Shown here piece after piece: positions 1 through 12,668 of a stretch of DNA of 64,000 nucleotides. Numbering within the stretch: position 1 is the first letter of the stretch; every line of letters begins with the position of its first letter. A program made the translations under genes and the position numbers. This DNA is from Costus lasius (lineage: Eukaryota; Streptophyta; Magnoliopsida; Zingiberales; Costaceae). The notes below the pieces were generated by a model. That model searched no databases and was not told the origin of the DNA. It worked only from the letters and a program-made list of their open reading frames with translations. The stretch covers positions 68,705,843 to 68,769,842 of the forward strand of contig CM050448.1 in the NCBI GenBank assembly GCA_027563935.2, given 5' to 3'.

Positions 1-3000
1 TGGAGATATTGAGTTTTAATCTTGATATTAATATTTATATTTATCTTGGTCTTTTTATAATGAGGATGTTGATCTTGATTATGATCCATATTTGATGTTT
101 ATCATTTTGAAATCTTAATTTAATATTGATTTTGTTCATGATTATGATGTTGATCTTGATTTTAATCATTCTTTCAAACTTTATCTTATGATATTCATCT
201 TTATCTTTTTTTTAATCTTAATTTTAAACTCGATTTTGATCTTGTTTGTAATCTTGGTCTTCAATCTTGATATTGTTATTGATATTGATATTGATCTAAT
301 CATGATGAAAGTTTTGAACTCGATTATGAATTTTAATTGTTATTAATCTTATTCTTATTCTTAATTATAACAATGATTTTATTCTTATAAGAATTATCTT
401 CATCTTCATTTTGATCTCAGTTTTGATCTCAGATTTCAGTTTTAATCTTATAATCTTCATCTTTATCTTGCTCCTAATATTCATCTTAAACTCGATTTTG
501 ATCTCTATGGAGATATTGAGTTTTAATCTTGATATTAATATTTATATTTATCTTGGTCTTTTTATAATGAGGATGTTGATCTTGATTATGATCCATATTT
601 GATGTTTATCATTTTGAAATCTTAATTTAATATTGATTTTGTTCATGATCATGATGTTGATCTTGATTTTAATCATGCTTTCAAACTTTATCTTATGATA
701 TTCATCTTTTTCTTTTTTTTAATCTAAATTTTAAACTCGATTTTGATCTTGTTTGTAATCTTGGTCATCAATCTTGATATTGTTATTGATATTGATATTG
801 ATCTAATCATGATGAAAGTTTTGAACTCGATTATCAATTTTAATTGTTATTAATCTTATTCTTATTCTTAATTATAACAATGATTTTATTCTTATAAGAA
901 TTATCTTCATCTTCATTTTGATCTCAGTTTTGTTCCCAAATTTTAGTTTTAATCTTATAATCTTCATCTTTATCTTGCTCCTAATATTCATCTTAAACTC
1001 GATTTTGATCTCTATGGAGATATTGAGTTTTAATCTTGATATTAATATTTAAATTTATCTTGGTCTTTTAATAATAAGGATGTTGATCTTGATTATGATC
1101 CATATTTAATGTTTATCATTTTGAAATCTTAATTTAATATTGATTTTGTTCAGGATCATGATGTTGATCTTGATTTTAATCATGATTTCAAACTCTATCT
1201 TATGATATTCATCTTTATCTTCTTTTTAATCTTAATCTTAAACTCGATTTTGATCTTGTTCGTAATCTTGGTCTTCAATCTCGATATTGTTATTGATATT
1301 GATATTGATCTAATCATGATGAAAATTTTGAACTCGATTACGAGCTTTAATTGTTATTAATCTTATTCTCATTCTTAATTATAACATTGATTTTATTCTT
1401 GATAATTATCTTCATCTTCATTTTGATCTCAGTTTTGATCTCAGATTTCAGTTTTAATCTTATAATCTTCATCTTTATCTTGCTCCTAATATTCATCTTA
1501 AACTCGATTTTGATCTCTATGGAGATATTGAGTTTTAATCTTGATATTAATATTTATATTTATCTTGGTCTTTTTAAAATGAGGATGTTGATCTTGATTA
1601 TGATCCATATTTGATGTTTATCATTTTGAAATCTTAATTTAATATTGATTTTGTTCATGATTATGATGTTGATCTTGATTTTAATCATGCTTTCAAACTT
1701 TATCTTATGATATTCATCTTTATCTTTTTTTTAATCTTAATTTTAAACTCGATTTTGATCTTGTTTGTAATCTTGGTCTTCAATCTTGATATTGTTATTG
1801 ATATTGATATTGATCTAATCATGATGAAAGTTTTGAACTCGATTATGAATTTTAATTGTTATTAATCTTATTCTTATTCTTAATTATAACAATGATTTTA
1901 TTCTTATAAGAATTATCTTCATCTTCATTTTGATCTCAGTTTTGATCTCAGATTTCAGTTTTAATCTTATAATCTTCATCTTTATCTTGCTCCTAATATT
2001 CATCTTAAACTCGATTTTGATCTCTATGGAGATATTGAGTTTTAATCTTGATATTAATATTTATATTTATCTTGGTCTTTTTATAATGAGGATGTTGATC
2101 TTGATTATGATCCATATTTGATGTTTATCATTTTGAAATCTTAATTTAATATTGATTTTGTTCATGATTATGATGTTGATGTTGATTTTAATCATGCTTT
2201 CAAACTTTATCTTATGATATTCATCTTTATCTTTTTTTTAATCTTAATTTTAAACTGGATTTTGATCTTGTTTGTAATCTTGGTCATCAATCTTGATATT
2301 GTTATTGATATTGATATTGATCTAATCATGATGAAAGTTTTGAACTCGATTATGAATTTTAATTGTTATTAATCTTATTCTTATTCTTAATTATAACAAT
2401 GATTTTATTCTTATAAGAATTATCTTCATCTTCATTTTGATCTCAGTTTTGTTCTCAGATTTCAGTTTTAATCTTATAATCTTCATCTTTATCTTGCTCC
2501 TAATATTCACCTTAAACTCGATTTTGATCTCTATGGAGATATTGAGTTTTAATCTTGATATTAATATTTAAATTTATCTTGGTCTTTTAATAATAAGGAT
2601 GTTGATCTTGATTATGATCCATATTTGATGTTTATCATTTTGAAATCTTAATTTAATATTGATTTTGTTCAGGATCATGATGTTGATCTTGATTTTAATC
2701 ATGATTTCAAACTCTATCTTATGATATTCATCTTTATCTTCTTTTTAATCTTAATCTTAAACTCGATTTTGATCTTGTTCGTAATCTTGGTCTTCAATCT
2801 CGATATTGTTATTGATATTGATATTGATCTAATCATGATGAAAATTTTGAACTCGATTACGAGCTTTAATTGTTATTAATCTTATTCTCATTCTTAATTA
2901 TAACATTGATTTTATTCTTGATAATTATCTTCATCTTCATTTTGATCTCAGTTTTGATCTCAGATTTCAGTTTTAATCTTATAATCTTCATCTTTATCTT

Positions 3001-4475
3001 GCTCATAATATTCATCTTAAACTCGATTTTGATCTCTATGGAGATATTGAGTTTTAATCTTGATATTAATATTTATATTTATCTTGGTCTTTTTATAATG
3101 AGGATGTTGATCTTGATTATGATCCATATTTGATGTTTGTCATTTTGAAATCTTAATTTAATATTGATTTTGTTCATGATTATGATGTTGATCTTGATTT
3201 TAATCATGCTTTCAAACTTTATCTTATGATATTCATCTTTATCTTTTTTTTAATCTTAATTTTAAACTCGATTTTGATCTTGTTTGTAATCTTGGTCTTC
3301 AATCTTATTCTTATTCTTAATTATAACAATGATTTTATTCTTATAAGAATTATCTTCATCTTCATTTTGATCTCAGTTTTGATCTCAGATTTCAGTTTTA
3401 ATCTTATAATCTTCATCTTTATCTTGCTCCTAATATTCATCTTAAACTCGATTTTGATCTCTATGGAGATATTGAGTTTTAATCTTGATATTAATATTTA
3501 TATTTATCTTGGTCTTTTTATAATGAGGATGTTGATCTTGATTATGATCCATATTTGATGTTTATCATTTTGAAATCTTAATTTAATATTGATTTTGTTC
3601 ATGATCATGATGTTGATCTTGATTTTAATCATGCTTTCAAACTTTATCTTATGATATTCATCTTTATCTTTTTTTTAATCTTAATTTTAAACTCGATTTT
3701 GATCTTGTTTGTAATCTTGGTCATCAATCTTGATATTGTTATTGATATTGATATTGATCTAATCATGATGAAAGTTTTGAACTCGATTATCAATTGTAAT
3801 TGTTATTAATCTTATTCTTATTCTTAATTATAACAATGATTTTATTCTTATAAGAATTATCTTCATCTTCATTTTGATCTCAGTTTTTTTCTCAGATTTC
3901 AGTTTTAATCTTATAATCTTCATCTTTATCTTGCTCCTAATATTCATCTTAAACTCGATTTTGATCTCTATGGAGATATTGAGTTTTAATCTTGATATTA
4001 ATATTTAAATTTATCTTGGTCTTTTAATAATAAGGATGTTGATCTTGATTATGATCCATATTTGATGTTTATCGTTTTGAAATCTAAATTTAATATTGAT
4101 TTTGTTCAGGATCATGATGTTGATCTTGTTTTTAATCATGATTTCAAACTCTATCTTATGATATTCATCTTTATCTTCTTTTTAATCTTAATCTTAAACT
4201 CGATTTTGATCTTGTACGTAATCTTGGTCTTCAATCTTGATATTGTTATTGATATTGATATTGATCTAAACATGATGAAAATTTTGAACTCGATTACGAG
4301 CTTTAATTGTTATAAATCTTATTCTCATTCTTAATTATAACATTGATTTTATTCTTGATAATTATCTTCATCTTCATTTTGATCTCAGTTTTGATCTCAG
4401 ATTTCAGTTTTAATCTTATAATCTTCATCTTTATCTTGCTCCTAATATTCATCTTAAACTCGATTTTGATCTCTA
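1..4475. repeat. Nine-monomer higher-order repeat unit, copy 1 (4475 bp)
   Basis: Monomer lengths are 507, 507, 505, 507, 507, 505, 425, 507 and 505 bp, summing to 4475 bp. The pattern is three trimers (1519, 1519, 1437), the third carrying a shortened monomer. Distinctive variants such as the 425-bp monomer and the CCCAAATTTTAG change recur exactly 4475 bp further on. The true phase of the unit is unknown because the array runs off the left edge. Confidence 0.9.
3039..3463. repeat. Shortened satellite monomer (425 bp, 82-bp deletion)
   Basis: The monomer lacks about 82 bp between GGTCTTCAATCTT and ATTCTTATTCTTAATT. The breakpoints fall in AATCTT present on both sides of the missing segment, consistent with slippage or microhomology-mediated loss. 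Joining the two sides fuses two reading frames into a 110-codon frame, which has no significance as a gene. Confidence 0.9.
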
Positions 4476-7400
4476 TGGAGATATTGAGTTTTAATCTTGA
4501 TATTAATATTTATATTTATCTTGGTCTTTTTATAATGAGGATGTTGATCTTGATTATGATCCATATTTGATGTTTATCATTTTGAAATCTTAATTTAATA
4601 TTGATTTTGTTCATGATTATGATGTTGATCTTGATTTTAATCATTCTTTCAAACTTTATCTTATGATATTCATCTTTATCTTTTTTTTAATCTTAATTTT
4701 AAACTCGATTTTGATCTTGTTTGTAATCTTGGTCTTCAATCTTGATATTGTTATTGATATTGATATTGATCTAATCATGATGAAAGTTTTGAACTCGATT
4801 ATGAATTTTAATTGTTATTAATCTTATTCTTATTCTTAATTATAACAATGATTTTATTCTTATAAGAATTATCTTCATCTTCATTTTGATCTCAGTTTTG
4901 ATCTCAGATTTCAGTTTTAATCTTATAATCTTCATCTTTATCTTGCTCCTAATATTCATCTTAAACTCGATTTTGATCTCTATGGAGATATTGAGTTTTA
5001 ATCTTGATATTAATATTTATATTTATCTTGGTCTTTTTATAATGAGGATGTTGATCTTGATTATGATCCATATTTGATGTTTATCATTTTGAAATCTTAA
5101 TTTAATATTGATTTTGTTCATGATCATGATGTTGATCTTGATTTTAATCATGCTTTCAAACTTTATCTTATGATATTCATCTTTTTCTTTTTTTTAATCT
5201 AAATTTTAAACTCGATTTTGATCTTGTTTGTAATCTTGGTCATCAATCTTGATATTGTTATTGATATTGATATTGATCTAATCATGATGAAAGTTTTGAA
5301 CTCGATTATCAATTTTAATTGTTATTAATCTTATTCTTATTCTTAATTATAACAATGATTTTATTCTTATAAGAATTATCTTCATCTTCATTTTGATCTC
5401 AGTTTTGTTCCCAAATTTTAGTTTTAATCTTATAATCTTCATCTTTATCTTGCTCCTAATATTCATCTTAAACTCGATTTTGATCTCTATGGAGATATTG
5501 AGTTTTAATCTTGATATTAATATTTAAATTTATCTTGGTCTTTTAATAATAAGGATGTTGATCTTGATTATGATCCATATTTAATGTTTATCATTTTGAA
5601 ATCTTAATTTAATATTGATTTTGTTCAGGATCATGATGTTGATCTTGATTTTAATCATGATTTCAAACTCTATCTTATGATATTCATCTTTATCTTCTTT
5701 TTAATCTTAATCTTAAACTCGATTTTGATCTTGTTCGTAATCTTGGTCTTCAATCTCGATATTGTTATTGATATTGATATTGATCTAATCATGATGAAAA
5801 TTTTGAACTCGATTACGAGCTTTAATTGTTATTAATCTTATTCTCATTCTTAATTATAACATTGATTTTATTCTTGATAATTATCTTCATCTTCATTTTG
5901 ATCTCAGTTTTGATCTCAGATTTCAGTTTTAATCTTATAATCTTCATCTTTATCTTGCTCCTAATATTCATCTTAAACTCGATTTTGATCTCTATGGAGA
6001 TATTGAGTTTTAATCTTGATATTAATATTTATATTTATCTTGGTCTTTTTAAAATGAGGATGTTGATCTTGATTATGATCCATATTTGATGTTTATCATT
6101 TTGAAATCTTAATTTAATATTGATTTTGTTCATGATTATGATGTTGATCTTGATTTTAATCATGCTTTCAAACTTTATCTTATGATATTCATCTTTATCT
6201 TTTTTTTAATCTTAATTTTAAACTCGATTTTGATCTTGTTTGTAATCTTGGTCTTCAATCTTGATATTGTTATTGATATTGATATTGATCTAATCATGAT
6301 GAAAGTTTTGAACTCGATTATGAATTTTAATTGTTATTAATCTTATTCTTATTCTTAATTATAACAATGATTTTATTCTTATAAGAATTATCTTCATCTT
6401 CATTTTGATCTCAATTTTGATCTCAGATTTCAGTTTTAATCTTATAATCTTCATCTTTATCTTGCTCCTAATATTCATCTTAAACTCGATTTTGATCTCT
6501 ATGGAGATATTGAGTTTTAATCTTGATATTAATATTTATATTTATCTTGGTCTTTTTATAATGAGGATGTTGATCTTGATTATGATCCATATTTGATGTT
6601 TATCATTTTGAAATCTTAATTTAATATTGATTTTGTTCATGATCATGATGTTGATCTTGATTTTAATCATGCTTTCAAACTTTATCTTATGATATTCATC
6701 TTTATCTTTTTTTTAATCTAAATTTTAAACTCGATTTTGATCTTGTTTGTAATCTTGGTCATCAATCTTGATATTGTTATTGATATTGATATTGATCTAA
6801 TCATGATGAAAGTTTTGAACTCGATTATCAATTTTAATTGTTATTAATCTTATTCTTATTCTTAATTATAACAATGATTTTATTCTTATAAGAATTATCT
6901 TCATCTTCATTTTGATCTCAGTTTTGTTCTCAAATTTCAGTTTTAATCTTATAATCTTCATCTTTATCTTGCTCCTAATATTCATCTTAAACTCGATTTT
7001 GATCTCTATGGAGATATTGAGTTTTAATCTTGATATTAATATTTAAATTTATCTTGGTCTTTTAATAATAAGGATGTTGATCTTGATTATGATCCATATT
7101 TGATGTTTATCATTTTGAAATCTTAATTTAATATTGATTTTGTTCAGGATCATGATGTTGATCTTGATTTTAATCATGATTTCAAACTCTATCTTATGAT
7201 ATTCATCTTTATCTTCTTTTTAATCTTAATCTTAAACTCGATTTTGATCTTGTTCGTAATCTTGGTCTTCAATCTTGATATTGTTATTGATATTGATATT
7301 GATCTAATCATGATGAAAATTTTGAACTCGATTACGAGCTTTAAGTGTTATTAATCTTATTTTCATTCTTAATTATAACATTGATTTTATTCTTGATAAT

Positions 7401-8450
7401 TATCTTCATCTTCATTTTGATCTCAGTTTTGATCTCAGATTTCAGTTTTAATCTTATAATCTTCATCTTTATCTTGCTCATAATATTCATCTTAAACTTG
7501 ATTTTGATCTCTATGGAGATATTGAGTTTTAATCTTGATATTAATATTTATATTTATCTTGGTCTTTTTATAATGAGGATGTTGATCTTGATTATGATCC
7601 ATATTTGATGTTTGTCATTTTGAAATCTTAATTTAATATTGATTTTGTTCATGATTATGATGTTGATCTTGATTTTAATCATGCTTTCAAACTTTATCTT
7701 ATGATATTCATCTTTATCTTTTTTTTAATCTTAATTTTAAACTCGATTTTGATCTTGTTTGTAATCTTGGTCTTCAATCTTATTCTTATTCTTAATTATA
7801 ACAATGATTTTATTCTTATAAGAATTATCTTCATCTTCATTTTGATCTCAGTTTTGATCTCAGATTTCAGTTTTAATCTTATAATCTTCATCTTTATCTT
7901 GCTCCTAATATTCATCTTAAACTCGATTTTGATCTCTATGGAGATATTGAGTTTTAATCTTGATATTAATATTTATATTTATCTTGGTCTTTTTATAATG
8001 AGGATGTTGATCTTGATTATGATCCATATTTGATGTTTATCATTTTGAAATCTTAATTTAATATTGATTTTGTTCATGATCATGATGTTGATCTTGATTT
8101 TAATCATGCTTTCAAACTTTATCTTATGATATTCATCTTTATCTTTTTTTTAATCTTAATTTTAAACTCGATTTTGATCTTGTTTGTAATCTTGGTCATC
8201 AATCTTCATATTGTTATTGATATTGATATTGATCTAATCATGATGAAAGTTTTGAACTCGATTATCAATTTTAATTGTTATTAATCTTATTCTTATTCTT
8301 AATTATAACAATGATTTTATTCTTATAAGAATTATCTTCATCTTCATTTTGATCTCAGTTTTGTTCTCAGATTTCAGTTTTAATCTTATAGTCTTCATCT
8401 TTATCTTGCTCCTAATATTCATCTTAAACTCGATTTTGATCTCTATGGAG
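4476..8450. repeat. Nine-monomer higher-order repeat unit, copy 2 (partial)
   Basis: Matches copy 1 base for base with few differences at an offset of 4475 bp. Correspondence is lost at about 8.45 kb. There the array changes to monomers with GTTATTAATATTTAAATTT and the GCTATTCAATCTTG variant instead of GGTCTTCAATCTTG. The end coordinate is approximate. Confidence 0.82.
7514..7938. repeat. Second copy of the shortened 425-bp monomer
   Basis: Same deletion junction as at 3039-3463, exactly 4475 bp downstream. It shows that the deletion predates the nine-monomer amplification. Confidence 0.9.
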
Positions 8451-9507
8451 ATATTGAGTTTTAATCTTGTTATTAATATTTAAATTTATCTTGGTCTTTT
8501 AATAATGAGGATGTTGATCTTGATTATGATCCATATTTGATGTTTATCATTTTAAAATCTTAATTTAATATTGATTTTGTTCATGATCATGATGTTGATC
8601 TTGATTTTAATCATGATTTCAAACTCTATCTTATGATATTCATCTTTATCTTCTTTTTAATCATAATCTTAAACTCGATTTTGATCTTGTTCGTAATCTT
8701 GCTATTCAATCTTGTTATTATTATTGATATTGATATTGATCTAATCATGATGAAAATTTTGAACTCGATTATGAATTTTAATTGTTATTAATCTTATTCT
8801 TATTCTTAATTATAACAATGATTTTATTTTTATAAGAATTATCTTCATCTTCATTTTTATCTCAGTTTTGTTCTCAGATTTCAGTTTTAATCTTATAATC
8901 TTCATCTTTATCTTGCACCTAATATTCATCTTAAACTCGATTTTAATCTCTATGTAAATATTGAGTTTTAATCTTGATATTAATATTTAAATTTATCTTG
9001 GTCTTTTAATAATAAGGATGTTGATCTTGATTATGATCCATATTTGATGTTTATCATTTTGAAATCTTACTTTAATATTGATTTTGTTCAGGATCATGAT
9101 GTTGATCTTGATTTTAATCATGATTTCAAACTCTATCTTATGATATTCATCTTTATCTTCTTGTTAATCATAATCTTAAACTCGATTTTGATCTTGTTCG
9201 TAATCTTGGTCTTCAATCTTGATATTGTTATTGATATTGATATTGATCTAATCATGATGAAAGTTTTGAACTCGATTACGAGCTTTAATTGTTATTAATC
9301 TTATTCTCATTCTTAATTATAACATTGATTTTATTATTGATAATTATCTTCATCTTCATTTTGATCTCAGTTTTGATCTCAGATTTCAGTTTTAATCTTA
9401 TAATCTTCATCTTTATCTTGCTCCTAATATTCATCTTAAACTCGATTTTGATCTCTATGGAGATATTGAGTTTTAATCTTGATATTAATATTTATATTTA
9501 TCTTGGT

Positions 9508-9512
9508 CTTTT
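9508..9512. repeat. Target site duplication (left), CTTTT
   Basis: The five satellite bases before the 5' LTR match the five after the 3' LTR. They lie in the satellite stretch GGTCTTTT..ATAATGAGG. Confidence 0.9.
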
Positions 9513-10758
9513 TGTTGGAGTATGCCCTTAAGGCTAATGTTTGAGGCCTTTGGGATTGTAAAAGTATTATGTAATAAACTCTTATGTTTATGAAAGGCAT
9601 GGTTATTATTCAGGTTGTTACCTTGTCTGCTGCAATGAGTGTGCTTCTGAATAATGTCTCAAAGCTGTTCAGCTAGGCTGACAGGCTGTATGTCCTTAGT
9701 CGAGATATCTTGGTGAACATGAGACAGCCTTGATATGATGGAGACTAATATGAGTGCTAATCTTATAGGATGCTTCGAGCATGGAATAAGATGTAGACTC
9801 ATGGGTACATTGGATGTACTGGACAGACCCTACTGGGATATTCCATTGCTTGTCACAATGTGAATGATCCTTGTAAGCAGCAAGTGGCACATGTCCTCTG
9901 ACTTGAGATCACTTGTGTTTCTAAATGATGATTGTCATTGTCTTGAGGTAGTTCAATATCATTTGAAACATAATGATTATAGACTATCTTGGATGGTGAG
10001 CTTGAGTCAGGTTAGGGCACTTGTGATAGATAAAGGATTGCCGTATCCTTGTTTAAGGAGTGTGATGTTCTAAAGGGCCCCCTTTATATGAGATGATTGA
10101 GGAAGTGTATGGCCATACCCAGATGACTATGTTCATCTGATCTAATCATGCTCATCGTGTTGGAGTTACAAGCTTGACATGCTTGTCCAATAAGAACATC
10201 CAGTGGCAAAGGATAAATGTATGCCTTGTGAATAGAGTCACACTTGTGCCTTGGTTTGGGAGTAGTCTTGGAAGACTCTTTCCTTTATATCGGGAGACAG
10301 TGATGTGTTGCTAGATACCCCTCACTGATCGTGATAACGTAAGTTATCGTTACCGACATTTAGAGGAAACCCTCAGGGTCGCACAATATGATGATATGGC
10401 TTACTTGAGTCAGATCGTGTGGACTGAATTCTTTGGGTTCAGTTTAAGGGGATTTAATCTCTGATTGTAAGTGAGATCTAGCCTGATCATGTTTGATTGA
10501 TTAGGGCTTGAGATCGGTAAGCTTGGATCGAGAGAGATGATGCTAGATCGAAGAGATCAGGGGCATCAGGTGATGAACGGTTAGATCATGAGCCTTGGGG
10601 TTCAATATGGTCTAGACCACATGGCTTGAGCCATTTCGGTTTGGTTCATGAACCAAAGTCGATTGAAACGGTTTAGCTTGAACCGGTTCACAATTGTGAA
10701 CGCATGGTTCAATGCTCAAATGCGTTTGAGGTTGGCTTGAGCGCATGGCATGATGAGC

Positions 10759-10772
10759 TTCCATTTATGGAA
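10759..10772 (+). promoter_or_regulatory. Candidate core-promoter palindrome in the LTR
   Basis: TTCCAT-TT-ATGGAA is a perfect short inverted repeat lying just before the ATG-free segment of the LTR. The equivalent place in the solo LTR at 20861-22575 carries a different perfect palindrome, GGTTACT/AGTAACC around a T-rich TATA-like core. The third LTR has a decayed version (40587-40610). A role as promoter is inference from position and AT-richness only. Confidence 0.35.
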
Positions 10773-11170
10773 AGTCATCATGGCCGGTTTCACAAAAACG
10801 CCTAAACGCATAAGCGTTTGTGCTCTTCTCTTGAACGCCTTGGACAATTTCGTTGAGGTGTGATTGACGACGAGAAGGAGAGGCTAGGCAAGTGAAGCTC
10901 TCGGCAACAAGGAGATTCATCATCCCCTTCCATTCGACAAGAAGGCTTGAGGGTCTTGCTAGCACAAGAGATCTCAAGGAAGTGAGCATCTTCATCTTGT
11001 GTGTGGGCTTGTGGAGGAGACCTAGTTTGATCTCTTCTTCCAAACCGACTTCCAAATCCATGGCGTTGGTATGATTCCTTTTCATAACATAAGTTGATCT
11101 TATAGATTCATATGCGATCTTGAAACCCTTTTTCCGCAAAGCTTGTTAGAATTGCAAGTTTAGGGTTTCT

Positions 11171-11186
11171 CCCCTATAATTAGGGG
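11171..11186 (+). other. Hairpin at the 3' end of U5
   Basis: CCCCTA-TAAT-TAGGGG can form a 6-bp stem ending 8 bases before the LTR terminus and 10 before the PBS. An equivalent CCCCT/AGGGG hairpin sits at the same end of the minus-strand solo LTR (20869-20884), and a weaker C-rich/GGG version near 41012-41029 in the third copy. Position next to the PBS recalls the U5 inverted repeats of retroviruses that help set up reverse transcription; function here is inferred. Confidence 0.5.
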
Positions 11187-11196
11187 TTCCTACAAT

Positions 11197-11207
11197 TGGT
11201 ATCAGAG
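11197..11207 (+). promoter_or_regulatory. Primer binding site, initiator-tRNA-Met type
   Basis: TGGTATCAGAG starts two bases after the 5' LTR end. It is the standard plant PBS complementary to the 3' end of tRNA-iMet. Pairing beyond the eleventh base (then GTT) departs from the usual sequence. Confidence 0.92.
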
Positions 11208-11310
11208 GTTGCGCATGTATCTTGTTTTCATGAGGTTGCGCATGTATCTTGCTTTCATGAAGTTGCGCATGATATCATGCTTTAAGTTGCGCTTGTATCA
11301 TGGCTTTGAT
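11205..11310 (+). repeat. 27-bp tandem repeat beginning inside the PBS region
   Basis: Four diverging copies of a unit starting GAGGTTGCGCATGTATC begin at about 11205, 11232, 11259 and 11283. The first copy starts within the TGGTATCAGAG primer site, so the sequence just 3' of the PBS is reiterated downstream. Confidence 0.85.
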
Positions 11311-11376
11311 AAAGTATGCGCTCCCCCTTGAAGGGGACCCCCTAAAGTATGCGCTCCTCCTTGAAGAGGACCCCCT
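11311..11376 (+). repeat. 33-bp tandem duplication with covarying hairpins
   Basis: Two units begin AAAGTATGCGCTCC at 11311 and 11344. Each holds a hairpin: TCCCC-CTTGAA-GGGGA (11322-11337) and TCCTC-CTTGAA-GAGGA (11355-11370). The single C-G to T-A difference between them is compensatory, so pairing is preserved. Confidence 0.8.
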
Positions 11377-12462
11377 TAGATCTAAGGGTTATATGCAAGC
11401 ATGTTGTTTGTTTGTATCATTGCGCATGTTCTAAATGTTTTCTAAAACCTTACATCTTGCGCGCATAATTAGATCTAAGGTGCCACTACATTAAACCCTT
11501 AGATGGGTTGATGGGGTTGAAGTCACCACTAGGTTAGATCCAAGTCTGATCAGACCATCTGACAGCTCAGATGGGTTGACCCAATGGCACCTATGCGCAA
11601 GCACAAGGTGGCTATAGGTTGACTGCATCTAGGGCGTGTAGCGAGGTCTGGTTGAGACAACTACTGAACACACTTGAGTTAGGCCCGGGGTCACACCCGC
11701 TTGCCAAAAACTCATGGGGTGGTTCAGCCCTTGGGGCATGCATGGTTGACCATTAGGTCAACTCGGGTCAGTTAGGACTCGGTGCATGCAAGGGCAAAGG
11801 ATCTAACTAGATGGATGAGTGGATCCCTATCAATGGACCATTGTAAGGTTGTAGGGCTCGTAAGGAAATTAAAATTGATGCCATGGGGTTTTTCAAAATT
11901 TAATTTCTTGATTGGATCACAAGATGATTTGATGCCATGATGCTTGTCTATTTAGTCTTATGTGGGTTGCCCTATTGTGTGCTGTGCTGGGGCCTGCGTG
12001 CCTGGGTTTAAATTGTAAATTAATTTGTGATCTGCGAATCACATTGTTTTAATTTATGAAATGTTGTTGACCTGTGTGTCAACCTTGTCTAGATAGATCA
12101 AATGTACTTTGATTAGACAAGAGTACAAATGCACACATCATAAAGGGGCATTCAGCTGGTGGCGCACCTGAGGTGCTCTTGGCGCTAAGGCCCTAGGTTG
12201 GACCAGATGAGATGCCAAAGAGCTCAAGTGAAGACTTAAGTAAAATTAAGGTCTTACTAGGGTTCATGGGCTTTTACCACATAAGATCATGCTTTCTACT
12301 TATTGCAAATAATTAGAGTTGCATGTTTATGTTTATCTTCTGCTATAGCCATAGGATATGCCTGATAGTAAGAAGATAAAAGACCGCTAAAATCCAACGC
12401 TAACATATCAAGCTCGTAAGCCTTCTGACGCGAAACCTCACCTTTCTGACTATCGTTGGAGC

Positions 12463-12488
12463 CGTGTTGAACCCACTCAGTGGGCACG
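12463..12488 (+). other. Leader hairpin 1 (bulged, TCA triloop)
   Basis: Stem CGTG/CACG, a 5-base bulge TTGAA on the 5' side, then stem CCCAC/GTGGG closed by a TCA loop. It shares architecture and bulge with hairpin 2 at 12669-12700. Confidence 0.6.
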
Positions 12489-12668
12489 TCCATCTATCTT
12501 CAGACGGTGCCGGATTTCACCTGCGTGTTACAGAGTTGGGATTTATCCCCTCTCGTTGCTCAGCATAGCACGTGGTGGTCCAGGGAGTAGGTCGGGTCAG
12601 CTTGACCATGTAGACTACATATGTGGCGCATATGGTAGCACATGGAGGCAGCCATCTCTGGGATCAGA

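Larger units (their letters stand above)
1..9512. repeat. 507-bp AT-rich satellite array, block 1
   Basis: Head-to-tail tandem monomers of 505-507 bp. Counting from the conserved TATGGAGATATTGAG motif (first base of TGGAG), monomers start at 1, 508, 1015, 1520, 2027, 2534, 3039, 3464, 3971, 4476 and 4983. Composition is T-rich on this strand, built from degenerate TTGATC, TTGATA and ATCTTC words, and CpG is nearly confined to AACTCGATT motifs. Two main monomer forms alternate. One has CATGCTTTCAAACTTTATC and GATTATGAATTTT. The other has CATGATTTCAAACTCTATC, GTTCGTAATC and GATTACGAGC. The block ends exactly at the 5' LTR of the copia element and resumes in phase after it. The 63-110 residue hydrophobic reading frames inside follow from the repeat and are not called as genes. 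Satellite identity is certain; the family is not one I can name. Confidence 0.97.
9513..11194 (+). repeat. 5' LTR of the copia element (1682 bp)
   Basis: Begins TGTTGGAG and ends CCTACA, giving the TG..CA ends. It is identical as far as I can read to the 3' LTR at a constant offset of 7394 bp. Visible elements include an AATAAA near 9572 and a TTCCAT-TT-ATGGAA palindrome at 10759-10772 that may mark the core promoter. A 277-base stretch without any ATG (10783-11059) leads to ATGGCGTTG directly followed by GTATGA, and a CCCCTA/TAGGGG hairpin lies at 11171-11186. U3/R/U5 limits cannot be set without transcript data. Confidence 0.96.

Noticed and set aside
10765..11139. A 124-codon antisense frame in the LTR (also 18533-18159)
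   Set aside because: Not preserved in the solo LTRs and overlaps the putative transcribed leader; it matches nothing I recognise.
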